The translations under genes and the position numbers were made by a program. Below are positions 1 to 8,387 of a stretch of 64,000 bases of DNA, piece by piece. The stretch is from Bacteroidales bacterium (GTDB lineage: Bacteria > Bacteroidota > Bacteroidia > Bacteroidales > JAADJA01): NCBI GenBank assembly GCA_021740645.1, contig JAIOZL010000004.1, positions 186,001 through 250,000 on the forward strand, given 5' to 3'. The notes below the pieces were generated by a model that saw nothing but the letters and a program-made list of their open reading frames with translations, searched no databases and was not told the origin of the DNA. Position 1 is the first letter of the stretch. The number at the start of each line of letters is the position of its first letter.

Positions 1-360
1 CGTATTCATGAGAACAAATTTTGTGGATTTCTCAGGTTTATTTGCTTTGATAGCCATACATAAGCGTCGGGTCGCTTCTGTGACAAGCCGGCGAGGGTTG
101 CCATAAATTCCCTTAAAAGTCAGGTTATGACCCAGACACGAAGCGACTGCATCACAGTCAGCCACATGATCTGCCAACTCTTTGTCGGATAAATCCAGAA
201 CACTTGCGGAGATCACTGTTATACCCTTATGATTCTTTACGGTGTCAGGTAGTTTTTCCGGTGATCGCACAATCACCTTGACATTTTGTTTACGATTGAG
301 TAACTCCTCAACCAATCTTATACCTGTGGCACCGCTTGCACCCACTACCAAAATTGTCAT
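1..360 (-). CDS. NmrA-like NAD(P)-binding reductase, partial
   Basis: The N-terminal 120 codons are present, and the gene runs off the left edge of the window. The protein starts MTILVVGASGATG, a Rossmann nucleotide-binding glycine motif (GxxGxxG), followed by a pattern of strands and helices typical of NmrA-like or atypical short-chain reductases. It probably binds NAD(P)H in the cytoplasm; the substrate is unknown. It is divergent from the S41 peptidase gene at 649, and the shared upstream region carries two palindromes. A 43-residue truncated copy of this gene lies at 8062-8193. The family call is confident; the specific function is not known. Confidence 0.75.
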   Translation of the reverse strand, partial: MTILVVGASGATGIRLVEELLNRKQNVKVIVRSPEKLPDTVKNHKGITVISASVLDLSDKELADHVADCDAVASCLGHNLTFKGIYGNPRRLVTEATRRLCMAIKANKPEKSTKFVLMNT

Positions 361-451
361 TTTCTTATATTTTAATTACAAAATGAATTTCTAAAGATAA
401 GAAGAAATAGTAGAATTGAGTACAGAGTAATTGATCGATAAGGGAAGAAGG

Positions 452-492
452 CTGTATATTAAAGATACAGTTGGTGTAAATTATATTTACAC
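452..492. promoter_or_regulatory. two adjacent palindromes, candidate operator
   Basis: The first inverted repeat pairs CTGTAT (452-457) with ATACAG (465-470). The second, GTGTAAAT-TAT-ATTTACAC (474-492), is perfect with a 3-base centre. They lie in the 288-base region between the divergent reductase (start 360) and S41 peptidase (start 649). Both palindromes and their spacing survive in the duplicate at 8286-8326, where one arm position has changed in each. This suggests a dimeric winged-helix regulator site. HxlR-type regulators often control such reductases, but no regulator gene is in the window, so the protein is unknown. I see nothing else clear in 361-648. Confidence 0.5.
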
Positions 493-648
493 TTATTTTA
501 TAATCTCCCAAAACATTGGCTCCCAATATTCACCCATTCAGCAATATAACATTAGTGGCATAAGGCTTGAACAAGTTAAATATCAAATATTAATTCCATA
601 CATATAATAATCAACTAAAATCTTAGTTATAAATGTAATTCATTAACA

Positions 649-1986
649 ATGAAAAAAAACAAGAGAAAAACACTTATTCTTTGGCTTCTAATTTTCCCCG
701 TCTTATTATTTTCACAAATTGACAGCGTCCAGCGTTTTGAGCCAAGGCAAATAAAGGCAGATATTGACACTTTGATTTCTAAATTGAAGGATATTCATCC
801 TACATTTCTAAGTTATTTCGAAAAGAATAATTTGCAGGCCAGGATTGATAGTATTAAAAACACTATCAATAATCCGATGTCTACACTGGATTTCTTTAGG
901 CTTATGCAACCCATTGTTACTGTTGATGGGCATACGACCCTTTTATATAATGGGCCATTAAGCGATAATGAAGAAAATCCCCTGTTTCCTTTTAAGGTGA
1001 TTATTTTCAACAACTCACTTTACATTAAAGAAAACCTCTCTGAAGATAAAGTGCTTGTTAAAGGTTCCGTTATTGCAAGAATAAATGGGATTCCGTCAGC
1101 AGATATTATCAGAAATTTAATCAGGTATATCCCTGGCGAAAAAGAATCTTTTAAAACAAAAAAGCTTGAAAAAGATTTCCATATCTTTTTGGCCCTGATC
1201 TATGGTTCATTTTCTGATTTTGAAATTACTGTAAATAAATCTGAATATAATCTAAAGGGGACTAATTGGGAAGCTTTTCAGGAGGTATCAAAACCAAAAT
1301 TTGAGTTGCGGTTTTACGACAATGATATAGCCTACATTTATAAAAGAATGTTTATGCCTCCGAAGGATTTTATGCATTTTATGGATTCAGCATTTACCGT
1401 TATCTCTGAGAAACAAATAGAATATGTGATTATAGATAATCTCAGAGGTGGGGGCTTAACCGATCTTGCAGATTCATTGATGTCTTACTTTACGAACAAA
1501 CCATACCGTTTGATGGAAAAGCAAAAGACTAAAATAAGTCCCTTAACAAAAGAATATAGAGAGACTAAAAAAGCGGAAGGTATTATTCAGGATGGTTATT
1601 TTATTCAAGAATATCCCAACCATAGTGTTGATCGTAAAAATCGATTTTCCGGCAAAACCTGTATTTTAACAGGACCCCTTTCTTATTCTGCCGGAACCTG
1701 TTTTCCCGCAGCAGCCAGGTGCTATCAGAATGCCTTTATCGTTGGAGAAGAGTCAGGGCAACCATTGTTGAGCAATGGCGGGCAGAATCAATTTATGTTA
1801 CCCGAAACAAAAATGGTTTGTATGACATCACTGTCAATTGTTTATATGCCCTGCAATAATAATGATCAGATCAATGGGGTGTTTCCGGATTTTAATGTAA
1901 CACCAACATTGGATGACTTGCTTAACGACAGGGAATACACTTTAGAATACACTTTAAAATTGATTCGAGAAAATAAATTGCAGTAG
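649..1986 (+). CDS. exported S41 family peptidase
   Basis: 445 residues with an N-terminal signal peptide (about residues 1-22, ending LLFSQ). The C-terminal half has S41 (C-terminal processing peptidase) features: a GPLSYSAGT segment with candidate nucleophile Ser347, a following GEESGQP segment, and the family-typical ending PDFNVTPTLDDLL. The N-terminal region is probably a helical cap or substrate-binding part; no clear PDZ domain was seen. Likely acts in the periplasm or outside the cell on unknown peptides. It is the first gene of a plus-strand run to 7822 (gap of 24 bases to the next gene). Its last 13 codons recur, degenerate, near 8341-8380. The assignment to S41 rests on the catalytic segment and the C-terminal motif. 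Confidence 0.8.
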   Translation: MKKNKRKTLILWLLIFPVLLFSQIDSVQRFEPRQIKADIDTLISKLKDIHPTFLSYFEKNNLQARIDSIKNTINNPMSTLDFFRLMQPIVTVDGHTTLLYNGPLSDNEENPLFPFKVIIFNNSLYIKENLSEDKVLVKGSVIARINGIPSADIIRNLIRYIPGEKESFKTKKLEKDFHIFLALIYGSFSDFEITVNKSEYNLKGTNWEAFQEVSKPKFELRFYDNDIAYIYKRMFMPPKDFMHFMDSAFTVISEKQIEYVIIDNLRGGGLTDLADSLMSYFTNKPYRLMEKQKTKISPLTKEYRETKKAEGIIQDGYFIQEYPNHSVDRKNRFSGKTCILTGPLSYSAGTCFPAAARCYQNAFIVGEESGQPLLSNGGQNQFMLPETKMVCMTSLSIVYMPCNNNDQINGVFPDFNVTPTLDDLLNDREYTLEYTLKLIRENKLQ

Positions 1987-2010
1987 AAACATATCTCAAA
2001 AAGGAAACAA

Positions 2011-2820
2011 ATGAAAAGAAAAGCAATTATGATAGTTCTAATCCTAGGCTACATCACGGCTTCAACTTATGGTCAAAAAGACAAAGTTGATGTTACCTAT
2101 GTTGGGAATGCGGGCTTCTTGATCAATATTGGGGATAAAAAAATCCTTATCGATGCTTTGTTCAAAGGATTTGAAGGAAATTACGAATTGCCCCAGGAAA
2201 TTCAAGATAAGCTGACAAAGGCACAACCACCCTTTGATGATGTGGATTTAATATTGGTAACCCATGCGCATGGCGATCATGTTGATCTGGATATGGTGAG
2301 ACAACATATGCAAAACAATCCAAAAGCAATTTTTGCATCTACGCAACAATTGGTTGATGCGCTCAATGATTCGACTGATCGTTGGATTGGATTTAACCCA
2401 ACCACAGAAAAATCAGAGAGCAAAGTAATAAGTGACATAAGTGTAGAAGCATTTTATCTCGATCACGGAACAGAAGCGAGAATCATCAATATTGGTTTTC
2501 TCATTTCGGTGAATGGGATCACTATTTTTCAAACCGGTGATGCTGATTTTGATCAGTTTCCTTTTGAAGAGTTTCGAGCACTACAGTTGCCCGAAAAAGA
2601 TATCGATCTTTCATTTATTCAACACTATTACCTGATCGGTGATTCATCAAATGATAAGTTTGTTCGTGAAGCTATCGGTGGTAAGTACATTTTCCCCATT
2701 CACTATCATTTTACGACCCCAGGTTTTGATCCCTTCATCGTAAAGCAAAATTTCCCTGAAGCCATTATTTTTAAAAAAGAACTGGATGCCTGGAAGATGC
2801 CTCTAGCAAAAAAGGAGTAG
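2011..2820 (+). CDS. exported metallo-beta-lactamase fold hydrolase
   Basis: 269 residues with a signal peptide (residues 1-21, ending TYGQ). The zinc motif THAHGDHVD gives His85, His87, Asp89 and His90. Later ligands are visible in TGDADF (Asp) and in the PIHYHF segment (His) near the C-terminus. The overall pattern resembles the UlaG / UPF0173 branch of MBL-fold hydrolases rather than true beta-lactamases. The substrate is unknown; a periplasmic location is inferred from the leader. It is 24 bases after the S41 peptidase and 53 before the esterase, so it is probably co-transcribed. Confidence 0.82.
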   Translation: MKRKAIMIVLILGYITASTYGQKDKVDVTYVGNAGFLINIGDKKILIDALFKGFEGNYELPQEIQDKLTKAQPPFDDVDLILVTHAHGDHVDLDMVRQHMQNNPKAIFASTQQLVDALNDSTDRWIGFNPTTEKSESKVISDISVEAFYLDHGTEARIINIGFLISVNGITIFQTGDADFDQFPFEEFRALQLPEKDIDLSFIQHYYLIGDSSNDKFVREAIGGKYIFPIHYHFTTPGFDPFIVKQNFPEAIIFKKELDAWKMPLAKKE

Positions 2821-2873
2821 ATAGGATCACAAATAATGAATGCAGCCATAATTTTTAAATAAAATTTAATCTC

Positions 2874-3935
2874 ATGAAACAATTAACATCCATTTTACTT
2901 CTTATCATTATCACATTGACTATCCCGTCATTATTTGGCCAGGAAATTAGGGAATTGCCTTTTAAGGCATTGAATCCGAAATTTATTACACTCAAAAAAA
3001 CGCTAAAAGAAATAAATACAACAGATGATCAAAAATCCATTGATTTAAGCCTGGAAGCACTTGATAAATTTAATGATAAAAACGTCAGGTTCGATTTAAT
3101 GGTTTGGGAATCATCTGTTCATTATGCAAACCTAAAACAATACAACCAATGTTTCGAAATCCTTAAACAGGGGCAGCAAGAGGGTATGTTTTATTATATA
3201 AGAAGCGGCGATCGGCCATTCCCGGCATACATCCCGGAATTGGAAAAACTGGATGGATACGAGGCCTTCCTGAAAAAAAACCAGGAACTAAGTGACGAAG
3301 CAGCTAAAACTTCTAAAGCTGAGTTTATGGTTCAACTGCCCGATAATTATTCCGAAACAAACCATTATCCGCTTATGCTGATCATGCATGGGGGATGGGG
3401 CAATATACCAGATATTCAATACAGCTACATTTCAGAAAAACTAAAAAGTGAATTTATCGTGGCCTATTTCCAGGGAAGCATAATCAGGGCGAGTGAATTA
3501 AGAAGTTTTGAAATGGAAGGATGGCAGCCAAAAATCAAGCAGGGCTATGAGGAAATCGTAGCAAAATATGCGGTAGATACCAGCCGGGTTATCGTTGGTG
3601 GTCCTTCAGCAGGAGGATATCGTTCGTTGATCCTTGGGCTTGAACACATCATTCCCGTCTCCGGCCTGCTTTTGTCGTTTCCGGTTTACCCCAGGGATAG
3701 CGACACCAGCGTATTTATTCAATCTGCCGAACGGGGTTTAAAGGTTGCCATGCTCTGCGGCGAGAACGACTGGGCCATTCAACAACAAAAGAAACTTGGC
3801 TACTTGTTGGATAAATATGGCATACGAAACCGCTTTGTGGTCTTCCCCGAGGAAGGACACGGCTTCCCCGAAAACTGGTCTTATTATCTTAATACATCTC
3901 TTGCGTATTTATTAGAGAATACAGAAGAAAATTAA
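2874..3935 (+). CDS. exported alpha/beta hydrolase (esterase-like)
   Basis: 353 residues with a signal peptide (ending LFGQ). Residues about 25-140 form a helical region. The rest is an alpha/beta hydrolase with an oxyanion-type HGGWG segment, nucleophile elbow GGPSAGG (Ser245), a likely acid in GENDW, and His in EEGHGFP near the C-terminus. This order of Ser, Asp and His matches dienelactone hydrolase and phospholipase/carboxylesterase-like families. The substrate cannot be read from the sequence. It is followed 11 bases later by a lipoprotein beta-propeller gene, and both are probably in one operon. Confidence 0.75.
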   Translation: MKQLTSILLLIIITLTIPSLFGQEIRELPFKALNPKFITLKKTLKEINTTDDQKSIDLSLEALDKFNDKNVRFDLMVWESSVHYANLKQYNQCFEILKQGQQEGMFYYIRSGDRPFPAYIPELEKLDGYEAFLKKNQELSDEAAKTSKAEFMVQLPDNYSETNHYPLMLIMHGGWGNIPDIQYSYISEKLKSEFIVAYFQGSIIRASELRSFEMEGWQPKIKQGYEEIVAKYAVDTSRVIVGGPSAGGYRSLILGLEHIIPVSGLLLSFPVYPRDSDTSVFIQSAERGLKVAMLCGENDWAIQQQKKLGYLLDKYGIRNRFVVFPEEGHGFPENWSYYLNTSLAYLLENTEEN

Positions 3936-3946
3936 TAACCATTATA

Positions 3947-4951
3947 ATGAAGAAGATCGTTTTTATAATATTGCTGGTTATAGCATTTGGATGTAATTCA
4001 AGGCAATCAGAAAGAGACAAAGATAATTTCCCCGTTTTAAACGGAAAATATTTAGGACAAAAAGAACCGGGGCTTACTCCTGAAATTTTTGCTCCCAATA
4101 TTGTGTCAACCGGAATGTCAGAAATAAATGCCTGTTTCTCTCCGGACTATACAGCGTTTTTATTCTCTGTAATTATGCCCGGCAATAATTTCGTGATTAT
4201 GTCGATGAAATATAATGGGCAACAATGGTTAGCACCTGAAATTGCCAGTTTCTCTGGCGAATACTCTGAGGCAGACCCCTTTATTACAGCCGATGGAAAA
4301 TACTTGTACTTTGTATCTAAACGCCCTGTCGACAGCCAGCAAAAACCCAAAACAGACTGGGATATCTGGCGCATGGAAAACATCAATGGACAATGGGGTG
4401 ACCCTGAACATTTAGATTCAGACATAAATTCAGACAAGGATGATATTTATCCCAGCTTAACAAAGGAAGGAACGCTATACTTTTCATCCGGACGAGAGGG
4501 CGGAAATAACCGGGACATTTATTACGCCAAGAGCAATGGGAATAGTTTTGAACCCTGTGTTAAACTGAATGAAACGATTAACAAATACTGGGAAGGAGAT
4601 ATTTACATTTCACCCGATGAAGATTATATGATTTTCAGAACCTATGGCAGACCTACAGGTAATGGCTTGTATATCACATTCAATAACGGTGATGAATGGA
4701 GTATTCCTCAAAATATGGGGGAAGAAATTAATAAAACCGGGGGTGAATTTTGTCCGATGGTTGATCCGGACGGGAAGTATTTTTTCTTTTCTTCAAGTCA
4801 CATTACAGTAAATGAAAAATCGGGCGAAAAACTAACCTATCAAAAGATTAAAGATGATTTTGTAAATTCATACAAACATCCGGGTATGGGGAGAACAGAT
4901 ATTTACTGGGTGGATAGCAAGATTATTGATAGTTATAAGCAAAACCAATAA
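3947..4951 (+). CDS. PD40 beta-propeller lipoprotein
   Basis: 334 residues. The leader ends in a lipobox, VIAFGC, so the mature protein should be lipid-anchored at the cysteine. The body has repeated TolB/PD40-type blades with the recurrent signatures FSPD, ADGKYLYFVSKR, GTLYFSSGREGG and DPDGKYFFFSSS, ending with a TDIYWVD strand. Such propellers bind partners or ligands rather than catalyse; the partner is unknown. It is 11 bases after the esterase and 6 before a second propeller of similar build, so the two are probably paralogues made together. Confidence 0.75.
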   Translation: MKKIVFIILLVIAFGCNSRQSERDKDNFPVLNGKYLGQKEPGLTPEIFAPNIVSTGMSEINACFSPDYTAFLFSVIMPGNNFVIMSMKYNGQQWLAPEIASFSGEYSEADPFITADGKYLYFVSKRPVDSQQKPKTDWDIWRMENINGQWGDPEHLDSDINSDKDDIYPSLTKEGTLYFSSGREGGNNRDIYYAKSNGNSFEPCVKLNETINKYWEGDIYISPDEDYMIFRTYGRPTGNGLYITFNNGDEWSIPQNMGEEINKTGGEFCPMVDPDGKYFFFSSSHITVNEKSGEKLTYQKIKDDFVNSYKHPGMGRTDIYWVDSKIIDSYKQNQ

Positions 4952-4957
4952 AGGAAA

Positions 4958-5821
4958 ATGAAAAAAACAATTAACACTTTACTTATCATCATTGTATTGA
5001 CACTTTCAGGAAAAGCCCAAAACTACAATGATGAAATTTTCAAAAGTCCTCCCGATACCATTCCGAAAATATTTGCGAAAGGAATCATAACTATCGAGGA
5101 TAGAGCTGAATGGGGATTAGCTATATCCCCTACTTACGATGAAATTTTTTTTACTGCAACAAATGGCTTGATGTTTATTAAAAAGGATAAAGACGGGGGT
5201 TGGTCAAGTCCAAAAATTGCTAATCTCAGAGGTGATAATCAACATGAAATGGAAGCATTTTATACTCCGGATGGAGAACAACTTTATTTTACTTCTGGTG
5301 ATACAACTGACACCAACAGAATATGGCGTTCCGTTAAAGAAAAATCAGGCTGGTCGAAAGCCGAACTTTTAAATTCTCCGGTAAATAGTACCCCCGTGTT
5401 CTGGGCTACATTTTCCAATACAAATACAATGTATTACACCAATTTGGCTGTTGGTAAAATATATCGTTCAGAATTGGTTGGTGGCCAATATTCAAAGACC
5501 AGTGATTTGAGTATAGAAGGATTCCTATTACATCCAACTATTGCAGCCGATGAAAGCTATATTTTGTTTAATTCGAGACGCCCTGATGGTTTCGGTGAAC
5601 ATGACATTTTCATTGCTTTTAAGACGAATAAAGGAACCTGGACTGCACCTGTAAACCTTGGAGAACATATAAACACAAACGTGAGTGAAACTTGTCCCTC
5701 TATCTCACCTGATGGTAAAATCATATTTTTTAGTCGATATAACGATTTGAATGGAAAACCAGATATTTATTGGGTGAGTTCATCAGTAATAAATAATTTA
5801 AGAAGAAAAATAGTTAAATAA
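4958..5821 (+). CDS. exported PD40 beta-propeller protein
   Basis: 287 residues with a signal peptide (ending GKAQ) and no lipobox cysteine. It carries TolB-like PD40 blades: ISPTYDEIFFTA, TPDGEQLYFTSG, ADESYILFNSRRPDG and SPDGKIIFFSR, ending PDIYWVS like its neighbour at 3947-4951. The shared C-terminal signature and adjacency suggest tandem duplication with later divergence, one copy lipid-anchored and the other free. Function is unknown; a scaffold or ligand-binding role beside the exported hydrolases is a guess. Confidence 0.72.
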   Translation: MKKTINTLLIIIVLTLSGKAQNYNDEIFKSPPDTIPKIFAKGIITIEDRAEWGLAISPTYDEIFFTATNGLMFIKKDKDGGWSSPKIANLRGDNQHEMEAFYTPDGEQLYFTSGDTTDTNRIWRSVKEKSGWSKAELLNSPVNSTPVFWATFSNTNTMYYTNLAVGKIYRSELVGGQYSKTSDLSIEGFLLHPTIAADESYILFNSRRPDGFGEHDIFIAFKTNKGTWTAPVNLGEHINTNVSETCPSISPDGKIIFFSRYNDLNGKPDIYWVSSSVINNLRRKIVK

Positions 5822-5887
5822 ATGACTAACACATTAATTATGTGGGTTCTTTCATCTTTTTTGTAAACCATTTAAAATAATATACCT

Positions 5888-7822
5888 ATGAAAACTTTAC
5901 ACCTCCGAATTCTTCTCATCACATTCATGTTTTTATCATTTTTAGCTATTTCTTTTGCAGATTCCGGTGGTACATTAAAACCAGAACAAGCTGCATACGA
6001 TGTGACCTACTATTATTTGGATTTGAGTATTGATCCAGAAACACAGGCCATAGATGGTTCTTTATTATGTCAAGTGACCATCATCTACCCCATCGATACT
6101 CTTTTATTAGACCTTGATGATGTTTTTTTGGTATCCAATGTTGAAATGAGTATTAATAATTCAGGTTTTCAACAGACTAGTTATAGTCTTCAAAACGAGC
6201 TTCTTTTTATAGATATTCCTGAAGATGTAAATACTGATGACATTATTAGTTGTAAAATATACTACAATGGTGCACCCAAAATTTCACAAGGTCCCCCTTG
6301 GGATGCAGGCTTCGTATGGGAAACTACATCAGATGATCAACATTGGTTAGGTGTGGCTTGTGAGTTTGAGGGAGGAGATATTTGGTGGCCTTGTAAAGAT
6401 CATCCTTCGGATGAACCAGATTCAATGCACATCAGTTTAACGGTTCCCAATCCTTTGGTTTGCGTTTCAAATGGTCAATATTTGGGATTTGTGGACAATG
6501 GTGACAATACCTCTACTTATAATTGGTTTGTTTCAGTTCCAATTAATAATTATAATGTGACTTTTTATGCAGCAGATTTTTTATTGATTGAGGATGATTA
6601 TCAAAGTACAATTGGTAACGATATTCCTTTTAGATTTTGGGTACTACCTGAGGATTATGAAACAGCGGTAGATTATATGGATGTCTTCCAGCAAGAATTT
6701 GATTTTCTTGAAGAAATTTGTGGTCCTTTTCCATTCGGAACAGATAAACATGGTTGGGCACATGCTCCTTACTGGGGAATGGAACATCAGTCAATTATTG
6801 CATATGGCCATGATTTTACCACCAATGAATGGGGTTACGACTATATTCATTTGCATGAATTAGCCCACGAATGGTGGGGCAATTTATTGACTGCAAAGAA
6901 CTGGGCAGACGTTTGGATACACGAAGGAATCGCAACTTATACAGAGGCTTTATATGTGGAGCATTTATCTGGTATGGAAACCTATTTTGATTTCATGAGC
7001 GATCTTCAACCTTTTCCTGGTCCTTCTCCATTGGCTCCATATGAAGAAATGACTGCTTCAGATGCATTTGATTTCCTCGATCCTTACTACAGAGGAGCCA
7101 GTGTAATGCACACCTTAAGGTATCATTTGGGCGATGATCAATTCTTTGAATTAATAAAAAGATGGGCCTATCCTGATCCTGATGATTTAGGAAATGAAGA
7201 TGGAAGACAGTGCAGATTGGTCGATACGGAAGATTTAAAAATCCAGGCAGAGGAGGTTACGAGTGTTGAGTTAGACCCATTCTGGTCTGTCTTTTTTCGA
7301 GAAGCCAGCTTCCCACAACTGAAAGTAAACAGACAAGCTGAGCAAACAAATTTTGAATGGTTAACTGAGCAGAATGTTCCATTGGATTTAAATGTTCCCA
7401 TTACCATTAATGGGGAAGAACATACCGTGGAGATGGAAAATGGATATGGAAGTATTTCTATGAGCTTTGAAGATGATCTTGAGATTGATCCCAACGAATG
7501 GATTTTAATGCAAGACCCGGAAATTACTGTTGGAATAGATGATTTAAGTCTTAGCGAAAGTAAGAATCAATTGATGCAGAATTATCCCAATCCATTTTCC
7601 GAAAATACTGTTATTGAATTTTATTTAAGTAAATCCCAACATGCCAAAGTTTGTATTTATGATCAGTCGGGTAATATACTTTTTACACAAACCAATATAT
7701 TCCGGATAAAAGGCAAGCATCAAATCAGTTTTAATAAAGGAGAATTGTCTGCCGGAGTATATTATTATCAATTGATATCAGACGAAGGAATAATTAGTAA
7801 AAAGTTTCAAATCATCGATTAA
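5888..7822 (+). CDS. M1 family aminopeptidase with T9SS sorting domain
   Basis: 644 residues with a signal peptide (ending ISFAD). The N-terminal beta domain runs to about residue 220. The catalytic domain has the zinc motif HELAH at 323-327 and the third ligand Glu346 (HExxH-18-E), preceded by WGMEHQS in the position of the usual GAMEN exopeptidase motif. The last 90 residues begin NYPNPFSENT and match a type A T9SS sorting domain, so the enzyme is probably exported to the surface or medium. It is shorter than classical 850-residue M1 enzymes and lacks the large C-terminal helical domain. It is the last gene of the plus-strand run. Confidence 0.88.
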   Translation: MKTLHLRILLITFMFLSFLAISFADSGGTLKPEQAAYDVTYYYLDLSIDPETQAIDGSLLCQVTIIYPIDTLLLDLDDVFLVSNVEMSINNSGFQQTSYSLQNELLFIDIPEDVNTDDIISCKIYYNGAPKISQGPPWDAGFVWETTSDDQHWLGVACEFEGGDIWWPCKDHPSDEPDSMHISLTVPNPLVCVSNGQYLGFVDNGDNTSTYNWFVSVPINNYNVTFYAADFLLIEDDYQSTIGNDIPFRFWVLPEDYETAVDYMDVFQQEFDFLEEICGPFPFGTDKHGWAHAPYWGMEHQSIIAYGHDFTTNEWGYDYIHLHELAHEWWGNLLTAKNWADVWIHEGIATYTEALYVEHLSGMETYFDFMSDLQPFPGPSPLAPYEEMTASDAFDFLDPYYRGASVMHTLRYHLGDDQFFELIKRWAYPDPDDLGNEDGRQCRLVDTEDLKIQAEEVTSVELDPFWSVFFREASFPQLKVNRQAEQTNFEWLTEQNVPLDLNVPITINGEEHTVEMENGYGSISMSFEDDLEIDPNEWILMQDPEITVGIDDLSLSESKNQLMQNYPNPFSENTVIEFYLSKSQHAKVCIYDQSGNILFTQTNIFRIKGKHQISFNKGELSAGVYYYQLISDEGIISKKFQIID

Positions 7823-7853
7823 AGAACCCACCTTCGAAGAGGATGGATTCTTT
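7821..7853 (+). terminator. hairpin after the M1 peptidase
   Basis: AAAGAA pairs with TTCTTT, with CCA/TGG and CC/GG inside and two mismatches. It starts on the stop codon of the M1 gene and is followed by TTTAAAATTTT. A plausible but imperfect intrinsic terminator for the plus-strand run. Confidence 0.4.
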
Positions 7854-7971
7854 AAAATTTTCGATTGTCGGCAAGAAGACAATGTTGTGAGGTTAGATAT
7901 TTGCACCGCTGTCAAAACCTCGCTTGAGTTTTTAATGGAAAATGATGTAAACAATTTTTAAATTAAATGAT

Positions 7972-8058
7972 ATGAAAAATATTCCGCTTCTATTGCTAGC
8001 AATATTCTTTTACACCATGTTGTCCGTAGCGTCCTCAGCTACGGATATTAATACCTGA
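7972..8058 (+). pseudogene. orphan signal peptide, remnant of an exported protein
   Basis: A 28-codon reading frame starting MKNIPLLLLAIFFYTML and ending SSAT then DINT and a TGA stop. It is a textbook leader (basic start, hydrophobic core, small residues) with no mature domain. The following bases enter the scarred region at 8062-8380. The likely explanation is that the body of an exported protein gene was lost in the same rearrangement. A real short peptide cannot be excluded. Confidence 0.4.
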
Positions 8059-8061
8059 CAT

Positions 8062-8193
8062 CTACAACGCCTTCAACTTAGCCGCTTTAATAAGGCTGTC
8101 CAGTGTATAAAAAATATTTTGTTTACGATTGACCAACTCCTCAACCAATCTTATACCTGTTGCACCACTTGCACCCACTACCAGAATTGTCAT
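8062..8193 (-). pseudogene. truncated copy of the NmrA-like reductase gene
   Basis: The first 26 codons (MTILVVGASGATG through NRKQN) closely match the reductase at 1-360, including its upstream region. After base 8116 the similarity stops, and the frame continues through 17 unrelated codons to a TAG. Without the rest of the Rossmann fold it cannot work. It is the left part of the fused duplicate described at 8116-8380. Confidence 0.75.
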
Positions 8194-8380
8194 TTTCTTA
8201 TATTTTAATTACGATATGAAACTTTAAAGATAAGTTAAATAAGTAGAATTGAGTACAGAATAGTTGATAGATTAAGGGAAGAAAGTTGTATAGTATAGAT
8301 ACGATTAGTGTAAATTATATTTACAACTATTTTAGAATACACCTTAAAATTGATAAGAGAAAATAAACTGTATTTAAAAC
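8116..8380. repeat. duplicate of 283-500 fused to a copy of 1941-1990
   Basis: Bases 8116-8333 match 283-500 (start of the reductase gene plus its regulatory region) with scattered substitutions and about one indel. From 8331 the sequence instead matches 1941-1990, the last codons of the S41 peptidase, but its TAG stop is lost. The two parent stretches share TTTTAtAAT / TTTAGAATAC at the join, so the 1.44 kb between them was probably deleted at a short homology after a duplication of the whole unit. 8059-8115 and 8381-8387 hold nothing I can identify. 7854-7971 is also empty. Confidence 0.75.
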
Positions 8381-8387
8381 TCAACAA

